64,000 bases of DNA from Paenibacillus sp. HW567 (GTDB lineage Bacteria; Bacillota; Bacilli; Paenibacillales; Paenibacillaceae), in assembly GCF_000374185.1 (NCBI RefSeq), contig NZ_KB910518.1, forward strand, positions 1,982,162 to 2,046,161, written 5' to 3'. A program made the translations under genes and the position numbers. A model generated the notes under the pieces. That model did not search any database. It saw nothing but the letters and a program-made list of their open reading frames with translations, and was not told where the DNA came from. Shown in pieces: positions 15,786 through 23,934 of this stretch (position 1 is its first letter; every line of letters starts with the position of its first letter).

Positions 15786-16649
15786 ATGAAGATTAGTTAT
15801 CATAAGCAGAAGGTTGGAGATGTCGAAGTTTTTTTTCGTGAAGCTGGGCCTAGAGACGGTCAAGTTATTTTATTATTACATGGGTTTCCATCTTCAAGTC
15901 ATATGTTTCGCGACCTAATTCCCAAACTGGCAGAACAGTACCGTGTGATTGCCCCTGATCTCCCTGGATTCGGTCTTACTGCAACCCCACCGCGCAGTCA
16001 GTTTAAATTCACATTTGATAGCCTTTTCCAGGTCATTGAAGGTTTTACTGAAGCATTAGCTCTCAAGCAGTATGTGCTTTATGTGTTTGATTACGGTGCA
16101 CCTGTTGGTTATCGCTTGGCAGTGGCTCACCCGGAAAGAATTCAAGCAATTATTAGTCAGAATGGCAACGCATATACTGAGGGATTTAGTGATGCATGGG
16201 GATCCTGGGAGACATATTGGCACTCTCCAACACCTGATAATCGTGAAGCATGTCGCGATTCCTTGACCCCCGAGACCATTCGTAACTTTCAGTATCTACA
16301 TGGAGCTGATGCCAGCCTTGTTTCGCCAGACGGGTATTCCTTGGATATTGCTTACATGTCGCGCCCGGAGGCTGAAGAAATCCAACTGGACTTGATTCTT
16401 GATTATAGAACAAATGTAGATCGTTATCCTGACTTTCAGGCTTATTTCCGTAAGTATCAACCTAAACTTTTAGCCGTATGGGGACAAAATGATCCTGCCT
16501 TTCTCCCTGCTGGAGCTGAAGCTTATAAGCATGATATTCCATCTGCGGAAGTCCATTTACTTGATACCGGGCATTTTGCTCTCGAAACACATGCTGAAAA
16601 GATCAGTGAGCTAATTCAACAATTTTTAAAAAAGTTAACAACAACCTGA
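15786..16649 (+). CDS. Alpha/beta hydrolase, haloalkane dehalogenase/epoxide hydrolase-like
   Basis: 287 residues. LLHGFPSSSHMFRDLIP (30-46) is the oxyanion loop. The nucleophile position reads VFDYGAPVG with Asp102, not Ser, as in epoxide hydrolases and haloalkane dehalogenases. The remaining triad is probably Asp236 (GQNDPAF) and His263 (TGHFAL). A cap domain lies between ~130 and ~215. Substrate unknown. AAGGAG precedes the ATG by eight bases. It is divergent from the LysR gene and its promoter region is shared. Confidence 0.85.
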   Translation: MKISYHKQKVGDVEVFFREAGPRDGQVILLLHGFPSSSHMFRDLIPKLAEQYRVIAPDLPGFGLTATPPRSQFKFTFDSLFQVIEGFTEALALKQYVLYVFDYGAPVGYRLAVAHPERIQAIISQNGNAYTEGFSDAWGSWETYWHSPTPDNREACRDSLTPETIRNFQYLHGADASLVSPDGYSLDIAYMSRPEAEEIQLDLILDYRTNVDRYPDFQAYFRKYQPKLLAVWGQNDPAFLPAGAEAYKHDIPSAEVHLLDTGHFALETHAEKISELIQQFLKKLTTT

Positions 16650-16725
16650 AATTTCAATGAACCCATTGATCCAATGTCGATGAGGTTAAGCGCTGAGAAG
16701 ATTGAGCTTGGAAAATATCCAGCAA

Positions 16726-16753
16726 GGCACTAACTCTCCGTTAGTGTCTTTTC
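16726..16753 (+). terminator. Terminator between convergent genes
   Basis: GGCACTAAC, loop TCTCC, GTTAGTGTC, then TTTTCC. It lies between the hydrolase and the convergent phosphatidyltransferase gene. Confidence 0.75.
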
Positions 16754-17284
16754 CTATTTTATAAACAAACCTTTCCGGTTAAGCTGCAACTCACTTGAGG
16801 TTGTCTGTATGATTAATTCCTCTACAGCGGATAAGGTTGCAATTGTGCAGACAACAGTTGTCCATATGGAAGTATAGATGTAAGGAAGGCATAGGGGAGT
16901 GATGAAAAGAATAAAGCCGGTGAGCTTATTGCCGTAGGTATGAATACTCGCGTAGGTTTTGAATTTGTACAGGGCTGTTATGACCGATGCTGCACGGATG
17001 ACTGCGATGATTAAGATCCATAGGATGATTCCACGGGTAAGTCCAAGGAAGGGATAGAGCGTATATAATGAGACCCCTACCATTATAGTGTCGGCAGCGG
17101 AGTCGAGCTTTGCGCCCAACCGGCTTGTTGAGCCCGTCTTTCTCGCAATATGTCCGTCGAGCAGATCGGTAAATGCGCACATTATATAGACAACAAGAAA
17201 AGCCGGGCCTAGCGGTTCGAGGAATAACAGTATGAGGGCCATACCGATTCTGCCAAGCGTTATACAGTTAGGTACCGCTTTCAT
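16754..17284 (-). CDS. CDP-alcohol phosphatidyltransferase family protein
   Basis: 176 residues from ATG 17284 (AAAGGCGG eight bases upstream). The catalytic signature D-G-x-x-A-R-x8-G-x3-D-x3-D is complete: DGHIARKTGSTSRLGAKLDSAAD (residues ~43-65). Five or six membrane helices surround it. Enzymes of this family join CDP-diacylglycerol to an alcohol (PgsA, phosphatidylserine synthase) in the membrane. It is short and starts with PNCITLGRIGMALILLF like PgsA, but the housekeeping copy is normally near recA/cinA, so this is probably a second enzyme. It is 60 bp downstream of the RiPP operon's MFS gene and may be read through from it. Confidence 0.8.
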   Translation of the reverse strand: MKAVPNCITLGRIGMALILLFLEPLGPAFLVVYIMCAFTDLLDGHIARKTGSTSRLGAKLDSAADTIMVGVSLYTLYPFLGLTRGIILWILIIAVIRAASVITALYKFKTYASIHTYGNKLTGFILFITPLCLPYIYTSIWTTVVCTIATLSAVEELIIQTTSSELQLNRKGLFIK

Positions 17285-17343
17285 CGGGGGCACCGCCTTT
17301 GTGCAGGGATGTATCTTAGTATATCATTGGAACCCACCCTCTT

Positions 17344-18609
17344 CTAGTCTGGGGGGAATAGAGCTGCGGCTGTTTCTTTTGGGTCTGCTTGAGCTTTCCT
17401 GGCCGGTGATGTTAAAGACTGAAGGCTAATGGCCAGAAGAAACGCAATAAAGAACAGGATAAAGGAGATGCCGAAGATGAACCTGGCCCCGGTATAAACA
17501 TATAGCCACCCGAAAAAAACATAGGACAGCATATTGGTTGCCAGCGGCCCCCCTTCAAACACGGAACCGACACGGCCAAGTAAATTCTCTGGAACATAGG
17601 TCATTAATAATGTAGACAGCGTTATGCTTAGAAGGGATATCCCGATCCCAATAATAATCCGGCTAAGCAGCATGGAAATGGAGCTGAAGGAGAGCGTAAG
17701 CAGCAACAGCCCAAGGGTCATGATCGCTGCTCCCCAAATGTTGATTTGTATGTAATTCTTGAATCTTGCGCCAAGTACATTCAGACCGAACGCACCGGCG
17801 AACATGCCAATCCCGCCAGCGGTGCTTGCCCAAGCTAAGAAATTCTGGTCTAAATGCAGCTCATTAACCACGAAATAAATGTTTAACAAGTTGATAGCCC
17901 CTGTGCTCATCCCCATAATCGCTAATAAGACAAATAACCGTTTGGTGAGGGGAGAAGAGAGGATATACCGGAATCCTTCCAGCAGGTCTTTCCAAAAAGA
18001 CGGCACCGGATCAGAATCGGACAGAGCTGCCGGGGGGGCGGGTTTAAGATTTATTTTCAAAATAAGCAAGCTGCCAAAGAAAAAGCAAAATCCGTCTACA
18101 ATCAAAGAAGTAGATGCCCCCCACCATTGGTAGACAAATGCTCCAATCGCAGGCCCTGCTAGACTTATCAGCGTATCCGCTGTCCGTACAGAAGAGCTGG
18201 CTGTTCCATAATCCTCGTTGTCCACGGCAGCGACAGTTAATTTACTGATGGCAGGCTGGAAAAATTGTTGAACGGTACAAGTGAAGGCCAGCATGATTAA
18301 CAAAAGTGGAATTTGCTCAAACCAGATTAATCCGGCAAGAACAATCGACATCAACGCCCGAATGACTAGAGTCGCTTGCAGCACTTTCTTTGGATTTCTT
18401 CTGTCTACCCACGTCCCGGCCAGGGGTGCCATTATAAATACAGGCAGCATTTCAGCAAACAAAAGAGCCGTCCGGTAAAAGACAGCTTGATCCGCCTCCG
18501 CAAATACCCAGAATAGGATGGCCCAATTTCTGATTTCATCTCCTACAGAGGATAAGGTTTGAGTGAACCATAATCGGCGAAAGACTCCGTTTTTCAGCAT
18601 ACTCCACAA
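17344..18609 (-). CDS. MFS transporter (MFS_3/macrolide-efflux type), probable peptide exporter
   Basis: 421 residues with about twelve membrane helices. The loop TWVDRRNPKKVLQATLVIRAL (residues ~64-84) and the head FRRLWFTQTLSSVGDEIRNWAILFWVF are typical of the macrolide-efflux MFS_3 group. TTG 18609 is preferred because GAGAGGTGG lies eight bases before. It is 31 bp downstream of the B12-type radical SAM gene in the same orientation, so it is part of the RiPP operon and is the only transporter there; export of the mature peptide is the natural inference. No ABC transporter or protease accompanies it. Confidence 0.85.
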   Translation of the reverse strand: MWSMLKNGVFRRLWFTQTLSSVGDEIRNWAILFWVFAEADQAVFYRTALLFAEMLPVFIMAPLAGTWVDRRNPKKVLQATLVIRALMSIVLAGLIWFEQIPLLLIMLAFTCTVQQFFQPAISKLTVAAVDNEDYGTASSSVRTADTLISLAGPAIGAFVYQWWGASTSLIVDGFCFFFGSLLILKINLKPAPPAALSDSDPVPSFWKDLLEGFRYILSSPLTKRLFVLLAIMGMSTGAINLLNIYFVVNELHLDQNFLAWASTAGGIGMFAGAFGLNVLGARFKNYIQINIWGAAIMTLGLLLLTLSFSSISMLLSRIIIGIGISLLSITLSTLLMTYVPENLLGRVGSVFEGGPLATNMLSYVFFGWLYVYTGARFIFGISFILFFIAFLLAISLQSLTSPARKAQADPKETAAALFPPD

Positions 18610-18640
18610 GAAAAGGCCACCTCTCTATTGGTATTGTCAT

Positions 18641-20596
18641 CTAAGAAGTCAGCAATTGATGAGTATAGAAATGATCGTACACCTGACCGATCCAATCCTG
18701 CCGTTCTTCCTCACTGGAGACAAAAGGGTTCTCAAGTGACAGGTTATGTACGACTGTCTGGAAGTCGCCTCCCATATCAATCCGCCGTATAATCGCAATA
18801 CTTAAATCATCCATGCTCATAACCCGAACGTAGCGGTTGTGACCTTCAGGAGCTGACGCACTCTCCAGTACCAGTAGAATGCATTCTTCATTTCCTTCCA
18901 GAAGCTGAATATCGGCAGGAAGAGGTCTGTGCAAATTCAGTTCAAGGATGGAATGGTGTAGCTGGATGACTTTTACGGGTTTAATTTTGTCCTTGTTAAG
19001 CGGCCTTGCAGCCTGTTGCATCAGTTCCATTACAGCCTGTTCGTAAGAAAAGAAATCCTTGATGAGCAGTCCGACATCCCCCGCAAGACCTTGGATTAGC
19101 TCATCGAGTATGGAAGCTACTTCAGCTTCTTGCGGAGGAGCTGCGTTCGAAGCTAACCTGGTGGAGACAAAATCAATGGTATGGGTGTATGAAGCGGCAG
19201 CTTGATGATTCAGATAATACATGGTGCGGAAAAAAGAATGTGCCAAAGGGTAATAGAGCTTTCTAATCCGGTGCAGGATGACGGTATCCACAGACCGCAA
19301 GGAGTAATAGTTGCTGAAGATTTGCGGGTATGTGGCAATCCATTCCTTTTCGATCCCGGATAGCTTGAAATCACTGTTCATGTCGTTGGTGCTCCAGAAT
19401 TGATCATCAAGCACCAAGCCGTCTTTTTCAGCATCATATAATTGGGTTCCAGGAAAAGGCGATAAGTGATGCAATTGCACATCGGCTATACCTATGGAAA
19501 ACAACCGGACAATCAAATCCAGGGTCTGATTAATATCCTCCTGCGTTTCTTCAGGAAATCCCATAATAAACGAGACCGTACACGAAAGGCCAAGCTGATG
19601 AAGCTCCCGGAGCAGGCTAAAGGCCTGATTTAAATCGAGTTTTTTACCAATGACCTTTTGAATGGGCTGGCTGCCGCTCTCAATCCCGAAAAATACGCCG
19701 TTGCATCCAGCCTGCATCATATATTCGAACAGTGCTTTATTTACATGGTCGGTTCGGGATGAACAGCTCCAGGTGAAGGACTCGTTGCATTTGATAAGCT
19801 CCTGGCAAAAATGTCTGACAAACTGCTGATTAACGGTGAAATTATCGTGCGTTAAGCTGAAATGGGCAATATCCCACCGGTCCCGAACATACTGCATCTC
19901 AGCAATGATCCGCGCGGGGCTTTTCGTTCTGTATTTTCGTGAAAAAAATGTTGAAGTGCTGCAAAAGCTGCAATTAAAGGGACAGCCGCGGCCAGCTTCA
20001 ATCGGAAAATATTTAGGCTCTGAGCTTGTAAAATAAGCATCAATATCATCAATTAAATGGAAAGCGGGAAACGGTGTTTCGTCCAGATCTTTAAGGATCC
20101 TCCGTGGCGGATTGGTGTGGACCGCTCCCTCCAAACGAAAGCATAACCCTTCTACATCCTTAAGGGGATGGTCAGACTCCAAGGCTGCAATTAGCTCCGG
20201 CAGGGTAAGCTCGCCTTCCCCAATGACGATATAATCGACAGACGGGAAGTGGGTTAACGTTTCTTCAGCTACAAAGCTCGCGTGGGGACCACCCAGGATA
20301 ATGATTCTGTCCGGGTCCAGCCGTTTGCATTCCTCTGCAATCCTTAGAGCTATGGAGTAATTGCCGCACATCGCAGTTAATCCGAGATATTTGGAAGGCT
20401 TATTGAGAATCAATTGTGCAATCTCTAAAAGGGCTGCTGAATCAAAATGGTTTGTGCCCGAATATAGTAAAGCCAAATCAGTGAGGCAGACCTCGTATCC
20501 TGCGTCGAGCAGGGCAGCACCTAATACAAGTAGATTCAGAGGAGGATCAAGCGAATCTACAGATGCATTATAGGGTGGACAGATCAATTGGATCAT
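18641..20596 (-). CDS. B12-binding-type radical SAM enzyme (RiPP tailoring)
   Basis: About 651 residues from ATG 20596 (GTGAGGTG upstream). The N-terminal ~140 residues have the cobalamin-binding Rossmann layout (PPLNLLVLGAALLDAGYEV, IIILGGPHASF, VDYIVIGEGELTLPELI) but no D-x-H-x-x-G motif, as in base-off/His-off enzymes such as BchE and TsrM types. The radical SAM motif CPFNCSFC gives Cys205, Cys209, Cys212. TFSCTVSFIMGFPEET and a SAM-binding GIESG segment follow. The last ~130 residues look like a PqqD/RRE-type module. Such enzymes often methylate unactivated carbons. It lies between a SPASM maturase and the exporter, so it probably tailors the peptide encoded at 22061. Confidence 0.82.
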   Translation of the reverse strand: MIQLICPPYNASVDSLDPPLNLLVLGAALLDAGYEVCLTDLALLYSGTNHFDSAALLEIAQLILNKPSKYLGLTAMCGNYSIALRIAEECKRLDPDRIIILGGPHASFVAEETLTHFPSVDYIVIGEGELTLPELIAALESDHPLKDVEGLCFRLEGAVHTNPPRRILKDLDETPFPAFHLIDDIDAYFTSSEPKYFPIEAGRGCPFNCSFCSTSTFFSRKYRTKSPARIIAEMQYVRDRWDIAHFSLTHDNFTVNQQFVRHFCQELIKCNESFTWSCSSRTDHVNKALFEYMMQAGCNGVFFGIESGSQPIQKVIGKKLDLNQAFSLLRELHQLGLSCTVSFIMGFPEETQEDINQTLDLIVRLFSIGIADVQLHHLSPFPGTQLYDAEKDGLVLDDQFWSTNDMNSDFKLSGIEKEWIATYPQIFSNYYSLRSVDTVILHRIRKLYYPLAHSFFRTMYYLNHQAAASYTHTIDFVSTRLASNAAPPQEAEVASILDELIQGLAGDVGLLIKDFFSYEQAVMELMQQAARPLNKDKIKPVKVIQLHHSILELNLHRPLPADIQLLEGNEECILLVLESASAPEGHNRYVRVMSMDDLSIAIIRRIDMGGDFQTVVHNLSLENPFVSSEEERQDWIGQVYDHFYTHQLLTS

Positions 20597-20625
20597 TGCA
20601 TAGCACCTCACATCAAGAGAAGATT

Positions 20626-21996
20626 TTAACTTAAAGCAACGAACGAAGAATTCAAAAGCTTAAGATGATCACCAAGATCACGCTTCACATTCCCGCAGTA
20701 CGTACCCAAGATAGAACCGGTTTTTCTGTCGGCTTGAACGGGGCAATTTCCTGAGCATAGAAAAGCTATATTACATGCGCTGCACTCCGGCTGATTCAAG
20801 ACATGACGCCCATTCCAGAGCGCCAGCTTTTGTTCATCCAGTTGGAGCTGTGGATAATACGTTCCGAGACTCCACTTCTTATCGCCTATAATGCTGGTGC
20901 ACGGGTAGATCTGATGATCCGGTGAGAACGTGAATGTTCTTCCTCCGGCAGCCTCGCAAAAGTAAAAATTAGGAAAATAATTATCCGTAGCGATGCCGGT
21001 ATGTAATGCTTTTTCAAACGGCAGGGAGAGTCTGGTCAAATCACTGTTTAGAGCAGTATTCACAGCTCTTAATTTTTCGATGGGCACGTTCTTTTTGATA
21101 GATTCTGTGATCTGATAATTTGGCAGCAGGTTCGGGGCGGAATTGCCTGCATAATTTTCAACGGGAGAAAGAGCAACTGAGAAATTAGGGTATTTATTCC
21201 ACTGTCTATCCTGGAAATCATTCAGAAGCTCATCCAGATGTTCAATATTCTGACTATCCAGATTGACACGAATGGTGATATCAAATTGATGATCTAAGAA
21301 CCAGTCAACCTGGTTTATTATTTTTAGAAACGTACCTTGGCTGGCTTTGGTGATCCGCCGCTGATCATGAATCGCTTGGGGGCCGTCGATGGTAAGCTGG
21401 ATTTTAATCATATCCTTATAGGATTGCAGCAAATCCTGGTAGTGGGACAGGAACATACCGTTTGAAATAATTGTGCCCGGAATCCCCCGTTCCTTTGCTT
21501 TTTTAAGAATAAGCTCAACAATAGCATGGTTCAGGGGAAGGAGGGGTTCTCCGCCAAAAAGAATGAAATGATGCTTCGGGGAACGGTGCTCCAGCATGAT
21601 TTGATCCATAGCCAGAAAGGCCGCCTGTACCTGATCTTCGGTCATCCGTTCGTTGCTGGAACGAATTTCCTGCGGCTCGAAGCAGTAGACGCATTTCAAA
21701 TTGCAGGTCATGGACGGACAGAAAACAAATGAAATTTCATCTGAGCTGTGATGATCCAAGTAATCTTTATAGCGGCCGATCAGACCTTGCTCTTCTTCAG
21801 CCTCTCTAAAAAGATAGCCTCTGGAAAATAAAAATTGTTGTTCTTCATTGCTAAGAGATGGAGTAGAGGGTTGTTCATTTAGGAGGAACTGGCAAATATG
21901 CTCTTCAACAATGTCCATCGCTCCTGACAAAGAATTGAAGATCAGATGTTGGTCATTCCTTAACCTATATGTAAAAATATACTTCGAGATATACAT
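20626..21996 (-). CDS. Radical SAM/SPASM peptide maturase 2
   Basis: 456 residues from ATG 21996, chosen because GGGAGGG stands about nine bases before; a longer frame has no ribosome site. Residues 1-70 (SKYIFTYRLRNDQHLIFNSLSGAMDIVEEH) form the RRE-like domain that binds leader peptides. The radical SAM motif is Cys98-x3-Cys102-x2-Cys105 (CNLKCVYCF), with FGGEPLLP. The C-terminal SPASM region has a Cys-rich set: CEAAGG, YPCTS, CSACNIAFLCSGNCP and YCGN. This group forms thioether or C-C crosslinks in ribosomal peptides. It is separated from the peptide gene by a hairpin and is homologous to the maturase at 22265. Confidence 0.88.
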   Translation of the reverse strand: MYISKYIFTYRLRNDQHLIFNSLSGAMDIVEEHICQFLLNEQPSTPSLSNEEQQFLFSRGYLFREAEEEQGLIGRYKDYLDHHSSDEISFVFCPSMTCNLKCVYCFEPQEIRSSNERMTEDQVQAAFLAMDQIMLEHRSPKHHFILFGGEPLLPLNHAIVELILKKAKERGIPGTIISNGMFLSHYQDLLQSYKDMIKIQLTIDGPQAIHDQRRITKASQGTFLKIINQVDWFLDHQFDITIRVNLDSQNIEHLDELLNDFQDRQWNKYPNFSVALSPVENYAGNSAPNLLPNYQITESIKKNVPIEKLRAVNTALNSDLTRLSLPFEKALHTGIATDNYFPNFYFCEAAGGRTFTFSPDHQIYPCTSIIGDKKWSLGTYYPQLQLDEQKLALWNGRHVLNQPECSACNIAFLCSGNCPVQADRKTGSILGTYCGNVKRDLGDHLKLLNSSFVALS

Positions 21997-22020
21997 CGCG
22001 TTCACCCTCCCATAGTAAGA

Positions 22021-22056
22021 ATAGCGGGAAGGCATAAGCAATGCTCTTCCCGCTAT
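22021..22056 (-). promoter_or_regulatory. Hairpin between precursor gene and maturase 2
   Basis: ATAGCGGGAAG and CTTCCCGCTAT form a perfect 11-bp stem with a loop that itself contains GCAT/ATGC. It has no long T-tract on either strand. Such a structure just after a peptide gene usually acts as a partial terminator or mRNA stabiliser, so the short precursor is made in excess over the maturation enzymes. That role is inferred. Confidence 0.6.
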
Positions 22057-22060
22057 TGCA

Positions 22061-22195
22061 TTAACTGGCCTTTTGGTTAGGATTGCTGATTTTCACTGTT
22101 ACTTTTGCGCAACAGGCTGAGGGAACCGGAAGTTCTTTGAGTTCTTTGGCTGAGAGATTAGTCCAGATATCACTATCCTTAGTTAATGATTTCAT
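22061..22195 (-). CDS. Candidate RiPP precursor peptide (44 residues, Cys-Cys core)
   Basis: ATG 22195 has AGGAGG with eight-base spacing (22204-22209), the best ribosome site in the area; an ATG at 22201 is too close to it. The peptide starts MKSLTKDSDIWTNLSAKEL, continues with KELPVPSACC, and ends AKVTVKISNPNQKAS. The acidic/amphipathic first ~24 residues look like a leader with a helical NLSAKELKEL segment, and the tail from about residue 26 has the only two Cys (28, 29), as expected for a core. It sits between two radical SAM/SPASM genes. I do not recognise the class; it lacks the Cys spacing of SCIFF/ranthipeptides and the KxxxW of streptide. Confidence 0.72.
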   Translation of the reverse strand: MKSLTKDSDIWTNLSAKELKELPVPSACCAKVTVKISNPNQKAS

Positions 22196-22264
22196 TTGCA
22201 TTTCCTCCTCTCATATCAGATTATTTATGACAAGGTGGATACCCTGACATCAGGTTCATGAAAT

Positions 22265-23641
22265 TCACTGGTAGTAGCCTTCAAGAAGACGCTCCCGATG
22301 AAGATTGAGATAGGTCTGGAGGTATTGCCTCGTAAAGTTGCAGTTCGATTCAAAGTCCTTCAATTCACCATCGCTGCTTCCTTGCAGAACACAACCGCCT
22401 CCGCATAAAGGAGCGAGATTACACCGGCTGCATTTCTCATTCACTACGATATCCCGGTTCCATCTCTGCCATTTCTCTTCATTTAATTGCAGCCCTTGAA
22501 GATAGCTGCCAATCGAATAATCCGGGAATCCAACCGTTTCCACACAAGGGTACAGCAGCCCGTCTGCGCCAAATACGAGATTATGAAGCTTGGAAGCGCT
22601 GCAGCCGGATAAATCGAAGTAATATTGATCGTCGTCCTTGTCAAAAATCGCTTTGCGGAGAATCCGCAGCTTCTTCTCCATGAAATAACCCAAGCTGGCT
22701 TTATACCTGTCGCGGGTTGCTTCCCAATCCGGAAAGATAGAATGAAGCTGCTCCAGCAGTTCATATTCGGGCTGAAAGCCGGAGACATTCCCCGTATTGA
22801 AATTATCGTTAATCGGGGCGATCTGGCAGGAGAAATCAGGTGAGCTTGTCCACTGAAGCCGCTCGAACAACTCGAACATTTCCGGCAAATATATGACATT
22901 ATCCTTGCCTGTGTTGATTCGGACTGTTACGGAAATATGCTGTTCAAGAAGGAAATTAACATTATTGCAGATCTGGTCGAAACTGCCGCTGTTGTCCATA
23001 TATTTTCGAAGCTGGTCATGAATTTCTTTGGGGCCGTCAAGAGTAATCTGCATATGGTGGAAATGCTCGGAATGCTCCTGGAGAAAGGGGAAATAAGCGT
23101 TCAATTCTGTTCCGTTCGTGATGGAGAGAATGGGCCAATTTCTATGAATCGCCTGCTGCAATATGTATTCAACCTGAGATTGATTGCGGGCCAGGAAGGG
23201 CTCACCGCCAAAAAGCTCGAATTGGACAGCCGCATTGGGCTGCTTCTCAACCATTTGGTCCATAGCCTGAAACATTTCATTGATTTGTGTAAGCTCCAGT
23301 GTCGGTGAGTCCTGATGAATGCCCGATTGAAAACAGTAAGGGCAGGTGAGGTTGCATTTATAGGTTGGGCATATCGTGAAGTGTAAGGTCGGATGCGAGG
23401 CGTAGTAGGTTTCCAGCGATTCACGTACATATTCTTCTTCTTTCATTTCCGTAAGATAACCTCTGCTCATCAGCATAGTTCTGGTCTCAAGATCCAGGTC
23501 GTCCATTGGAAGCAGCCTGTTGTTAAAAAGAATCTTGGCTACCTTATGCTCAACCAAGTCCACAGCACCGGTTAAAGTATTCATAATCAGCAGAACATCA
23601 GCATTTAATCTGTGCTTATAGATGTACTTAGATAATCTCAT
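22265..23641 (-). CDS. Radical SAM/SPASM peptide maturase 1
   Basis: 458 residues. Residues 1-70 (RLSKYIYKHRLNADVLLIMNTLTGAVDLVEHKVAKIL) are an RRE-like leader-binding domain similar to that of maturase 2. The radical SAM motif is Cys96-x3-Cys100-x2-Cys103 (CNLTCPYCF), with FGGEPFLA. The SPASM end has LSGCSA, LYPCVE, CSRCNLAPLCGGGC and a last Cys near SNCN. It is the first gene of the minus-strand operon, with CTGAGGAGG before ATG 23641. The two maturases are clear homologues (same head, same motif order), so they may act on different residues of the one peptide or form a heteromer. Confidence 0.88.
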   Translation of the reverse strand: MRLSKYIYKHRLNADVLLIMNTLTGAVDLVEHKVAKILFNNRLLPMDDLDLETRTMLMSRGYLTEMKEEEYVRESLETYYASHPTLHFTICPTYKCNLTCPYCFQSGIHQDSPTLELTQINEMFQAMDQMVEKQPNAAVQFELFGGEPFLARNQSQVEYILQQAIHRNWPILSITNGTELNAYFPFLQEHSEHFHHMQITLDGPKEIHDQLRKYMDNSGSFDQICNNVNFLLEQHISVTVRINTGKDNVIYLPEMFELFERLQWTSSPDFSCQIAPINDNFNTGNVSGFQPEYELLEQLHSIFPDWEATRDRYKASLGYFMEKKLRILRKAIFDKDDDQYYFDLSGCSASKLHNLVFGADGLLYPCVETVGFPDYSIGSYLQGLQLNEEKWQRWNRDIVVNEKCSRCNLAPLCGGGCVLQGSSDGELKDFESNCNFTRQYLQTYLNLHRERLLEGYYQ

Positions 23642-23934
23642 ACGCCTCGTCCTCCTCAGGACTGTAGAGTTGTATTCAACTAGCTTGTAAATAAAGTAAA
23701 TCTATTTCCAATTAATAACTATGAAAAAAGTCATAAAATAGAAAATATAATAATATATGAAATAATGTGTCATATGATGGGATATTTAGTTCGTGGAATC
23801 CTGCTCTATACATGCGAAAAGAAGTATGTCGGGGATAAGTGCAGCTCAGCACATTTTCTGAACATTTGATAATTGCGTAGGCACCAGTATACACTAAAAA
23901 GAAAACCCAATCTGCGCCCCCAAAAGGAGACCTT
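23642..23934. other. Divergent promoter region of RiPP operon and SelO
   Basis: This AT-rich 293-bp gap separates the minus-strand peptide operon from selO on the plus strand. It contains A/T tracts around 23720-23770 that fit promoter DNA, but no -35/-10 pair that I would defend. A short minus-strand frame here is not coding in character. Confidence 0.45.

Noticed and set aside
16726..16753. ACTAAC/GTTAGT hairpin as a further cassette end
   Set aside because: It has a T-tract and lacks the GAAAATAAAG..TAGACTG arm; it is an ordinary terminator. The same holds for 45858-45885.
22196..22201. ATG 22201 as start of the precursor peptide
   Set aside because: It is only two bases from AGGAGG; ATG 22195 has ideal spacing.
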